A stretch of DNA of 43,064 bases, from contig RDEW01000001.1 in assembly GCA_011109175.1 (NCBI GenBank), forward strand, positions 892,171-935,234, given 5' to 3'. The DNA is from Dicyema japonicum (Eukaryota; Dicyemida; Rhombozoa; Dicyemidae). Position 1 is the stretch's first letter. Every line of letters begins with the position of its first letter. The position numbers and the translations under genes were made by a program. The notes below the pieces were generated by a model, which was given only the letters and a program-made list of their open reading frames with translations, made no database searches and was not told where the DNA came from. Of the stretch, positions 32,990 to 43,064 are shown piece after piece.

Positions 32990-33599
32990 TACCGTATTTG
33001 CCGGTGTATAAGTCGACCGTTTTCGATCAAAAATCTACCTAAAAAATCGACCTCGACTTATACACCGAGTCATGAAATTCAACTTTGCATTCATCGCTTC
33101 AAATGTTATGGTAGTTACTACACTCTTCACAAAAAGTTATTAGCCAGTAAGAGCAGAGTAATGTGGTTGCCCCTACAAGGGCAGATATTGTGTTCACTTC
33201 CCTTAAAAAGACATATTATGTGTTCTCGTACGTGGAAGTTGCTCAGTACTTCTTGTGGCCGCCGTTCGCATCGACAACGGCTCAACTCTTCTTGAGATCC
33301 GAAGATGTTGCGAATCGATCTGCAAAGCAGAATCACTCGTCGATCGGCCTTGGACAAACGCTGAGTCGATCCAGGCATCCATACTTCCTGAACTTTCAAG
33401 ATGTTGCGAATCGATCTGCAAAGTTGAATCAATCGTCGATCGGCCTTGGACAAACGCTGAGTCGATCCAGGCATCCATACTTCCTGAACTTTCTCACCCA
33501 GAAGCCGACCTTGGCACTCCAAGAAAATCTGATATATCATAAAATTGTAAATTTCCGTCGAATTTTAGGGGGTCGACTTATACACCGGTAAATACGGTA
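32990..33599. mobile_element. MITE with 29-bp terminal inverted repeats
   Basis: The left end 32990-33018 (taccgtatttgccggtgta...) and right end 33571-33599 are inverted repeats matching at 28 of 29 positions. A further inverted copy of the cgacttatacaccg core lies at 33053-33066, giving a subterminal hairpin at the left end. The element is 610 bp with no transposase, so it is non-autonomous and of unassigned superfamily. The flanks do not show an unambiguous target duplication. Open frames inside come from the internal 96-bp repeat and are not genes. Confidence 0.85.
33304..33495. repeat. 96-bp tandem duplication inside the MITE
   Basis: Two copies starting gatgttgcgaatcgatctgc (33304 and 33400), nearly identical, GC-richer than their surroundings. 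The unit length is a multiple of 3, which creates spurious long frames on both strands. Confidence 0.9.
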
Positions 33600-34264
33600 G
33601 TTGTTAACATAATAGTTAACTCTAATTTTGTCCATTCTTACTCTGGTGCAGATGTTTTTAAGATTCAGTGCTTGACGCAGCAATCAGTGTTTGACGTTGT
33701 AAAGGCAACTTTAATGTCCTCACGCTTTTATATACACGTACATTTGTAAGGGGTACAATAAAAATGATCTTTTCAATTCCCAAGTAAAAAAAGGTGATAT
33801 TAAAAAAAATATTTTAAAATTTATTAAACAATAACTATAATTGCAGGAATTTATCGTGGACTGGAAGTTACCGTTCATTATCGAAAACCTGATGCTCTAG
33901 GAGAGCCATCATGTCCTTTTAGACTATCTTATGTGATCCTCCAAGACGCTCGATCATTTCAACAATTTCTATCGTTAAAGATTAAATTTTATTTTTTGCA
34001 AAATTTGAATGACTACAATTTGGAGAAATTGGAAACTAAATTATATTATTTAGCTAGCCAAGTAGTTAATTGGCCGAAAGGTTGATGTGGTGACGTAGCT
34101 TTATTGCCGAATTCTTTTACAAAGAAAGTGTTGGGTGTCTAAAATTATTCGAACCTCGTTTATCCAAATTTGAAGATCATCTGTCTGACGCTTCATATAT
34201 GATATGTTTCCACATGTGCTGCTAATAGTAATTATTATATCTTAAAAATAAAAAATTTATCTTT
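33600..34264. other. No gene recognised
   Basis: No extended coding sequence or repeat partner noticed. Confidence 0.4.
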
Positions 34265-34556
34265 TAAGAAAAAAATTCAGTTCTTTAATGTTTTATTCGT
34301 TCTGTGTGGTCGAGAAACAAGTCGTTTCTTCCATTCAAGGTTAGAGGCCTCAAATACACGAAATTTGGAGAAAAACTTACCCCTCTTCTAACTCTAATGA
34401 AAGATGATCGTCGTCTATTCAGGAAAGTGGTGGGTACTCTGGAGGAACATAGGAAAAACCTCTCGATCCTGTTGAGGCGTACCGGGGTCACTTAATTAGT
34501 TGGTTTACTCCTTCTTTTTTAGTGTCCCCTTTTCGGGGATATTAAATAAATAATCT
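34265..34556 (+). mobile_element. 3' end of an unidentified retroelement
   Basis: A 63-codon frame ends LLRRTGVT at 34495, followed by cacttaattagttgg.ttactcc and a tail resembling cggggatattaaataaa. The same stop-plus-tail pattern (gatcacttaatt..., ...cccgtgtcaataaa) occurs at 42570-42625 and at the LINE end 25690-25745, suggesting related 3' ends. Confidence 0.5.
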
Positions 34557-34800
34557 GTCTCATGCGGAACCCAATCCCGGAATGCCATAAAAAAAGATGA
34601 TTTGGTCCTGGTCCATTGAATTATTCTTGTTGGAGTTCCAACGACTGAAAACCTGGACGCTTTCTTCCCTTTCTTTGGTTCTGAAGGGACGTGTGATGTG
34701 GAAAAACTTGTTTCGTCCTCAACTTTAGGAACTTGATATGCTTAGTTGTTAACTTTAACCTCTTTCTCGGCGTATTGGGGGGTTGAATAATTAAAATAAA
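34557..34800 (+). mobile_element. Diverged SINE-B-like repeat
   Basis: ggaacccaatcccggaatgc, then ataaaaaaagatgattt, and a ctttctcggcgtattggggg tail parallel the family B order (ggcacccagtgccaggccgg, catgaaaaaggatcat, ctcggtgtatccgggg). Confidence 0.45.
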
Positions 34801-34998
34801 TGTATTAGAGCTACTTCTCTACAATTTGACTAATCCACCGGTGGATCAACCGGAAAAAATAATCTTCATGCATTGTGAGCTGATGGTTAATTGGTTGGAA
34901 GATTGGGGGTGTGACGTAACTATAAAGCACTAAATATTGGTGGAGATCATTGACGGATGGAGATCCTTCCTTCTCTTCTCGTTAGCAGAGACCTAGTG

Positions 34999-35306
34999 AT
35001 GGACTCGAACTCTCAAAAATTGCATAACACTTTCACCTCCAAAGATCATGATATAGCACGTGCTGAGCTAAAACGGAAGTATTGCAAACAGTGAGTCAGA
35101 TTCTGGGTAGGAAGAGTTATGGAAGAGTCTCAGATATATCCCCCAAAAAGTCATCCGTGCAGTATTTAGTAACAAGTCTAACCCTCAACCAATTGTAGGG
35201 GAAACGTCGCCGGTCTCAGAGAAAACCAATCGACTTTAAAACAGAATTATTTGATTTCAAATTTGCTATCACTAAACTACAACACAGGGTCATCCAGATT
35301 CCATGA
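34999..35306 (+). CDS. Candidate three-exon small gene, basic protein
   Basis: Exons 34999-35090, 35111-35168 and 35199-35306 join in frame through 20-nt and 30-nt GT..AG introns, giving 85 aa. The intron sizes match those of RPL5 and GPI. The 30-nt intron has a ctaac branch-like motif. The product is lysine- and arginine-rich (ARAELKRKYCKQ, SDISPKKSSVQYLGKRRRSQ), then FDFKFAITKLQHR, suggesting a nuclear or RNA-binding location; no domain recognised. A longer intron after 35289 could extend it, but I cannot choose. CACGTG at 35057 lies in exon 1. Confidence 0.42.
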
Positions 35307-36405
35307 TTGCCACACCCACGTGAACCTCATATAAATTTTCAATTTCTAGAGATTTCTCAGTCAATCGATGGCTTTATGCTTGGGTTTAAAATCCACGTGA
35401 TGCCGATTAGCTCAGAAACTCCTGGTTATTTGCACTATTAAGAGACCACAACCGCAATAACTAATCTAATTTAATATTAATTATTAGAAAATGCCAACAG
35501 AAAGCATTTATTTAATTTTTATATTTAAGTTGATCTACTTTACCACTGGAGAAGAGCAGTATATAACTTCATCCACGGTTCCTTGTATACGAGACATGTA
35601 GATTGCGATTCCTTTTCAACAATTTTAATGAGCAATGGCACCACTTAAGAGGGGTCGTTGGAGTTGGGTAATCTCCTGATCACGTTGGTCAAACCTCATC
35701 TGGTATTCATTTGGATTAGGATTCCCGAGGGAGTCGTCTTACTTTTGTTTGTAAGCCTACTAAATGTCACTCCAACTTTTTTTACGTAGCTGAGATTTTT
35801 TGGACATTAGACCAAGAGATCAAAGTCCCATGAGGCGCATCCATGGGAAATGAGAAGAGAAGATTGTTTCCCCCTCTCGGTATAAGAATGTCAGTTGAAA
35901 ACAAAGGAGATAATACTGAAACCTGATCGAATATTCCTAATTATTGATCGAATATACCTAAGGCAATTCGTCCCCTTCGACCTCTTTCTCGTTTTCAGTA
36001 TTAATCGGATGTTCGTACATTTCCATAATTTTAAAATCGAATTGTGGTGTGTGTGTTAGCCTGGTCTAACTCAGAATTTTCCTTCACTTAATTAGAGTGG
36101 GCTCCAATGGATCCCTTTTCATTTTTCTTAATAATAAGTGAAATGCGTCAGTCTTTCAATAGTGTGTGCTTAATTATTACGTAATATCTTGCAATTCATT
36201 TACCTTCTTTGGGTTGAACTGTCATCTTCTGGTGGCCTTTCATTTGCCATCGAATTTACGAATAACCTTTCAGGCTTCGACAGTGCATGTAAATTATTTA
36301 AACGATTGCCAGTAAAGTAACATTAATTATAAATTTAAATTAAATTATAAAATAATTAAAAAATATTTTTTAAATAGATTTGTAAATAATTAAATAATAT
36401 TATCG
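35307..36405. other. No gene recognised
   Basis: Contains two CACGTG sites (35317, 35394). AT-rich from 36300 to 36400, just upstream of GPI; its promoter is presumably here but no motif is clear. Confidence 0.45.
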
Positions 36406-38390
<1,985 letters not shown>

Positions 38391-38514
38391 TTTTATTCGA
38401 TTTACTAACCTTCATTTGTTTTTAATGACTAATTCTCGATTATAGGGTTTTTTCATTAGTTTCTATATTAAGCACTATTCTTTTATATAGACTGGTCCTT
38501 TCTTTATAGCGCCA

Positions 38515-38935
38515 CTCTCATGCTATGCTACCTTAGTGTAATAACTTCCACTTTCAATCCGACTACCTTTTCCCGCCTAATGTAGTCTCTCATAAATGGA
38601 GCCACTTTCTTATGCCATGTTGCTATGTTATACTAATGACTTCCACTTGCAATCTGATTTCCTCCTCTCGCCAATATAGCCTCCTAAATAGAGCCTTTTC
38701 TCGAACTATGTCGTTGAGTTATACTAATAAGTTTTACTTACAACTCGACTACCTTCCCCCGCCAATTCAGTCTCATATAAAAGGAGCCATTTTCTTTTGT
38801 CATGTCGTTGAGTTATGCTAATAACTTCCACTTACAACTCGACTACCTTCCCCCCGACAATGCAGTCTCATATAAACGGAGCCATTTTCTCGTGTTATGT
38901 CGTTGAATTATGCTAATGGATCTCATCGGAATCTG
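38515..38935. repeat. Minisatellite, unit about 94 bp, 4 to 5 copies
   Basis: Units contain atgtcgttgagttatgctaa, then taacttccactt.caa, ctaccttccccc and tctcatataaa.ggagcc. Starts are spaced 92-96 bp. The first copies are more diverged than the last. It lies about 125 bp after the GPI stop; non-coding. Confidence 0.85.
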
Positions 38936-39529
38936 ATTACTTTCTATTTAATTATTCGTTTTTAATGAGTTAGTGCTTGTTCTAGTTTTTTCAAAAAACG
39001 ATCTTTATCACGGTAACCTGTAGTGTCCCGCCATATAGAATGACTCATGGAATCATGCCTTCACTTATTAATGGAATCATTTAACTTGTCACGTGCTAAA
39101 AACAAATAAATAAAAAATAGTAAAAAAACATCATTTTCTGATTAAAATTAGTGAAAGCAGTTAATCGGAGTTATTATAAGCACTTTAAATGCTGCGTTGC
39201 CTCTCAAAATAGGAATCCACCAGATCAGCAGTAGGGGCATCGAGTTTGGGTTCTGAATGCGGAGACGTCACATGTTCTACAAATAAGACAGAAGTTTCAT
39301 CAACCCAATCATGTTAATTAGACTTTCAATTCTAAAAACCCCTTCTTCCTTAAGAAAAACAGCTTCTTCGTTGTCCTTTATTCATACCAACCACCAAATA
39401 TTTAATTAAATGAGTTGTCAGCTCCGAATGTTGGGTAGATTAGGTAAAGCTATCTCCCACCTTAGACCACCCGTCTCTCCCCTGCAAAAACAATAATAAT
39501 ACCTTTTAGCAACAACTAATTAAATGTAT
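38936..39529. other. No gene recognised
   Basis: AT-rich, no frame of interest; CACGTG at 39090. Confidence 0.45.
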
Positions 39530-39835
39530 CCAGTTTCCATTGTCACAGAAACAGAGTCCTTCCAGCGTCACACGAGTCCATCCGTAACCACCATAAAAGG
39601 TAAAAGACGTCCATTCTTTGCAGTTGTAGAAGCTCCACCTAGTGGAGTGGGAAAGAGAAAATGATCATTTTTCGTGCTATCCTGACACTGGGCGCCACTT
39701 AAGACAAATGGATCACACGAGGCCACTCTAGTAGAAAAAGTTAGAGGAGGAACAGACGAAACAAAATATCTTAGGTTAAGTAACCACATGGCACCATAAT
39801 ATCGTTGGTACGCGGCTTATCCTTTATTCCACCAC
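39530..39835 (-). mobile_element. SINE-like repeat, family B, copy 4 (antisense)
   Basis: The reverse complement has the head (caccatgtggtt), cctctaactttttctac then agagtggcctcgtgtgatcc, ggcgcccagtg, aaaaatgatcattttctctt, tcccactcc, atggacgtcttt and ggaaactggatac. The head region is shared with the starts of the three blocks at 39761, 39979 and 40838. Confidence 0.65.
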
Positions 39836-41679
39836 ATCTAATAACTAAGTTAAATTTTTGTTTTTATTAATTTATATATTTTATTTATTTTTTATTTAAA
39901 TCCCAAGACGACCAAGAAAGAAAGGTTGCATTCACTAATTATGCGATTCCAATCTCCAATTTCTCCCGAACTCTNNNNAACAAAAAATCTTAGGTTAAGT
40001 AACCACATGGCACCATAATATCGTTGGTACGCGGCTTATCCTTTATTCCACCACATCTAATAACTATGTTAAATTTTTGTTTTTATTAATTTATATATTT
40101 TATTTATTTTTTATTTAAATCCCAAGACGACCAAGAAAGAAAGGTTGCATTCACAAATTATGCGATTCCAATCTCCAATATCTCCCGAACTCTCCTGAAT
40201 TGTTCCGTCAGCGGTTCAACTGCCCTCATGGTCCATCGGAATTCCTCTGCATGAGCCACCCTTTCTCTGAACGGGTTTCCTAGCTCCTTGTAGAAACGTA
40301 AGAGACCCTGGTCATTTCTCATCGTCGTCTCCTCAGAAAGTGTGATGAATGAACTATCGGCTTGCATGAGCCGTGTGTTTTGACGTTCGATCCTCAAAAA
40401 AGAAAGGGAAAATCTTTAGGATGGACAAGCATATTCAATAACTTGAAGGTAGAGTTTACTGATACGAGCTACAGGCGGAAGGGGTCTCTTCTTGATAATA
40501 TCTTTTAGAACATTTTACTTTCGATACTTCTTCTGTGTGATTAATTATGGGTTGAGTGCTTTGTCTGAGTGTATAATACAAAAAGGTCATTTTTGGTCAA
40601 AATTCCCATCTCCAATCGGATTCCTCCTCAATATGAGATTTAAGGTGGACATTTTCAAGCAAATCGTTTTCATGGATGATAAATAATTGGAGACCATTTG
40701 GAAATGAGATCTCTGCAGTTCCTTTCCCAAGTCTACAGCCTAGACCAAAAATCTAAAACTCAAATCAATGTATGGGCCATTTTATTATCCGTAATTTTTT
40801 GGGCCATTTTTTGAAATTAAATTAATAATTTTTTNGAAACAAAAAATCTTAAGCTAAGTAACCACATGGCACCATGATATCGTTGGTACGCGGCTTATCC
40901 TTTATTCCACCACATCTAATAACTAAGTTAAATTTTTGTTTTTATTAATTTATATATTTTATTTATTTTTTATTTAAATCCCAAGACGACCAAGAAAGAA
41001 AGGTTGCATTCACAAATTATGCGATTCCAATCTCCAATATCTCTCGAACTCTCCTGAATTGTTCCACCAGCGGTTCAACTGCCCTCATGATCCATCAGAA
41101 TTCCTCTGCATGAGCCACCCTTTCTTCGAACGGGTTTCCTAGCTCCTTGTAGAAACGTAAGAGACCCTGGTCATTTCTCATCGTCGTCTCCTCAGAAAGT
41201 GTGATGAATGAACTATCGGCTTGCATGAGCCGTGTGTTTTACGCATGATAGAGTTTATACGTTCGATCCTCAAAAAAGAAAGGGAAAATCTTTAGGATGG
41301 ACAAGCATATTCAATAACTTGAAAATAGAGTTTACTGATAAGAGGTACAGGCGGGAGGGGTCTCTTCTTGATAATATCTTTTAGAACATTTTACTTTCGA
41401 TACTTCTTCTGTGTGATTATGGGTTGAGTGTTTTGTCTGAGTGTATAATACAAAAAGGTCATTCTTTGGTCAAAATTCCCATTTCCAATCGGATTCCTCC
41501 TCAATATGAGATTTAAGGTGGACATTTTAAAGCAAATTGTTTTCATGGGTGATAAACAATTGGAGACCATTTAAAAATGAGATCTCTGCAGTTTCTTTCC
41601 CAAGTCTACAGCCTAGACCAGGAATCTAAAACTCAAATCAATGTATGGGCCATTTTTTGAGATTAAATTAATAATTTTT
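39761..41679. repeat. Threefold block split by Ns
   Basis: 39761-39974 (214 bp, truncated), 39979-40834 and 40838-41679 all start aaaatctta..ttaagtaacc or a close variant and are about 95 percent alike. NNNN (39975-39978) and N (40835) sit at the two junctions. This is more typical of unmerged contig ends or haplotypes than of a biological tandem triplication. Confidence 0.85.
40158..40397 (-). CDS. Candidate terminal exon, possibly Nup54-like; decayed twin at 41014-41255
   Basis: An open minus frame ends in TAA and reads ERQNTRLMQADSS, LLRFYKELGNPFRERVAHAE and AVEPLTEQFRRVREILEIGI, helical in character. About 60 bases upstream in transcription order another open piece reads KKRPLPPVARISKLYLQVIE. 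LQV...IQR/ERQ...QAD...ELGNPF...R then helices loosely parallels the C-terminal helical domain of nucleoporin Nup54, a pore-channel protein; this is recall, not alignment, and the joining intron could not be fixed. In the second copy, CGA of EFRW is TGA and several residues differ, so at least that copy is broken or the two are haplotypes. Confidence 0.3.
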   Translation of the reverse strand: MRIERQNTRLMQADSSFITLSEETTMRNDQGLLRFYKELGNPFRERVAHAEEFRWTMRAVEPLTEQFRRVREILEIGIA

Positions 41680-41699
41680 TAACTTTTACATGGCATCTC

Positions 41700-42145
41700 C
41701 ACCAGACTTAAACTGGAGATTTGCAGGACTCACAAATGCCGATGTGGCACCACCGTCGATTGTTATGGGAACTATGTCCTCTAGTGTCGAAGAAAACAGG
41801 ACAATTCTCTAGACACAAGGCGATCCACGGAATTGTCAAGCGAGCCTTGGAATCTGCGAGATACCGCGCCATACTTGAGCCTGTTAGCCTGGACAGAAGA
41901 GAAGGAAAACGTCCTGACGGGATCACAATCTTCCCATTCGAAAAGGAGAAACGGTTGGTCTGGGTTGCTGCTTGTGTCGACCCACTTTGCCAATCCAACA
42001 TTGTCGGAAGCGCGGTATACACACTCGATGCCGCGAAAAAAACGACGAGGGCAAAGGAGAAGAAATACGAAGCTCTACGCGACCGATCGCGTTGTATCCC
42101 ATTGTGGTCGAGACAACAGAAGGAGTAAGTGTAGAATCGCTTTGC
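41700..42145 (+). mobile_element. Retroelement family C: C-terminal domain, best-preserved RPDG copy
   Basis: One frame gives HKCRCGTTVDCYGNYVL then TAG. After a shift, 41798-42100 reads SRHKAIHGIVKRALESARY, ILEPVSLDRREGKRPDGITI, LVWVAACVDPLCQSNIVGSA and KEKKYEALRDRSR. Another shift gives YPIVVETTEGVSVES. The order CxCG, SRH, EP, GKRPDG, W..ACVD, KKY, VET is the family hallmark. The E...PD...D pattern recalls restriction-endonuclease-like folds, but this is only a suggestion. Three frame breaks; inactive. Confidence 0.78.
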
Positions 42146-42240
42146 TTCCTATATAAACTCTGCTAGAACGTTTCAAGACAAGGGAATTAGTTAGTTTGGT
42201 ATTACCATTGATTTTTGGAATAATTTGATTAAACAAACAT

Positions 42241-42474
42241 CCACACTGTTACTACGGAAAAAACTAATCGTTATCTCAATACCTTACGGAACAACGAGAT
42301 TTTCTAGAATGGCAAAGTCTCCTGAAAATCCCCTTAGGTCGGAAGTCAAACTTTATTCCACACTGTTACTACGGAAAAAACTAATCGTTATCTTAATACC
42401 TTACGGAACAACGAGATTTTCTAGAATGGCAAAGTCTCCTGAAAATCCCCTTAGGTCGGAAGTCAAACGTTATC
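42241..42474. repeat. 117-bp tandem duplication in an open frame
   Basis: 42241-42357 and 42358-42474 differ at only a few bases. The length is 39 codons, so the plus frame (LLLRKKLIVISIPYGTTRF and so on) stays open through both copies to a TAG at 42498. Unlikely to be a gene; probably part of the retroelement end that follows. Confidence 0.85.
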
Positions 42475-42625
42475 GGGAAACATGCCTGAGATACGAGTAG
42501 AAACTCTTTTCGGAGATTAATAAAAGACTTCAAAATTAACCGCATGAGAAAGCATGGTATAGACACCGGGATCACTTAATTTAGAAGATAACCCTTCTAT
42601 TTTTTGTGATTCCCGTGTCAATAAA
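42475..42625 (+). mobile_element. Retroelement 3' end (tail like 34490-34556)
   Basis: accgggatcacttaatttag, then gataaccctt and a cccgtgtcaataaattaaa tail parallels the tail at 34480-34556 and the LINE tail at 25672-25745. Confidence 0.5.
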
Positions 42626-43064
42626 TTAAATTAAGCGAACATGGATTAGAACACTAGACAAGATTTGAAGAGATCGAAGACTGACAATTCCAATGAAGAT
42701 GATTTAGTAATTGGGGGATCCGGTGTCCTTCGAGTCTATTAAGATAGTAACAACTTTATTAGGAACTGAATTCAGAAAGTATAATATCTTAGTCCTGCCT
42801 CGTGACTGGAAATTTAGCCAGGCTTCTCTCTACCTTAATCAGGTCCTTACTTATATGTAAGTGCAACAAAAAATTACCATCTTCTACATGTTTACTTAGT
42901 CTTTTGAACAAGATACGTTCGATTATTTTCGAGATAGAGCATACCTAACTAATTTTAGCTCGATGGATCTCTCCAGAACAACTTCAAGTTTTATATTTGT
43001 TAATAATGGATACGAACACATATGTCGTTGCCAACCCGGCTTCGTATTCATTTATATGAATTTT
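42626..43064. other. No gene recognised; window end
   Basis: Short plus-strand frames only, some protein-like (for example after 42640). A gene running off the window end cannot be excluded. Confidence 0.3.

Noticed and set aside
33127-33591. Long overlapping open frames on both strands inside the MITE
   Set aside because: They arise because the internal 96-bp tandem unit is a multiple of three; no protein-family resemblance and the element is non-autonomous.

Overview
The window is eukaryotic nuclear DNA. It is AT-rich, crowded with decayed retroelements and short repeats, and has few genes. Three genes are recognisable from conserved protein sequence and can be spliced by hand: ribosomal protein L5 (17662-18627, +), glucose-6-phosphate isomerase (36406-38390, +) and a Polycomb RING-finger (PCGF/BMI1-type) protein (29604-31030, -). 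A fourth, a four-zinc-finger protein (2558-3316, +), looks like a very small ATMIN/ASCIZ. A tRNA-Lys(UUU) gene lies at 15923-15994. The RPL5, GPI and PCGF introns are almost all 20-30 nt, with GT..AG ends and stop codons inside. Exceptions are one 196-nt intron in the PCGF gene and one 54-nt intron in the zinc-finger gene. Animal-type genes with such tiny introns fit a dicyemid mesozoan, a group known for highly shortened spliceosomal introns. An orthonectid or another reduced metazoan parasite is possible. The genetic code looks standard: TAA, TAG and TGA all end genes here.

Layout. 0-2.6 kb: a retroelement fragment, then a candidate two-exon gene on the minus strand, divergent from the ATMIN-like gene. 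3.3-12.3 kb: no convincing gene; antisense LINE pieces, SINE-like repeats, a duplicated block, retroelement C-terminal-domain fragments and an integrase remnant. 12346-12570 is an N gap. 12.6-17.5 kb: more fragments, a tRNA-derived SINE and the tRNA-Lys gene. 17.6-19.9 kb: RPL5, a decayed copy of its 3' end, a 136-bp tandem repeat and a candidate three-exon gene. 20-28.5 kb: mostly decayed sequence, with the best LINE copy at 24200-25745 and an intergenic cluster of CACGTG sites. 29.1-31.8 kb: a compact block with a candidate three-exon gene facing the PCGF gene and another candidate gene 73 bp upstream of PCGF. 32-35.4 kb: repeats, a MITE with 29-bp inverted ends and a small candidate three-exon gene. 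36.4-38.4 kb: GPI. 38.5-43 kb: a minisatellite, a threefold block broken by Ns that contains a possible Nup54-like exon, and retroelement pieces.

The genes are unrelated housekeeping or regulatory genes (translation, glycolysis, chromatin, transcription), not one pathway. The most unusual observations are: (i) the palindrome CACGTG occurs 33 times, about seven times expectation, in genes and spacers alike; (ii) GPI is otherwise intact but has TAA in place of the invariant glutamine of its second signature, just before the catalytic lysine; (iii) several short candidate genes only appear once 20-30 nt introns are removed.
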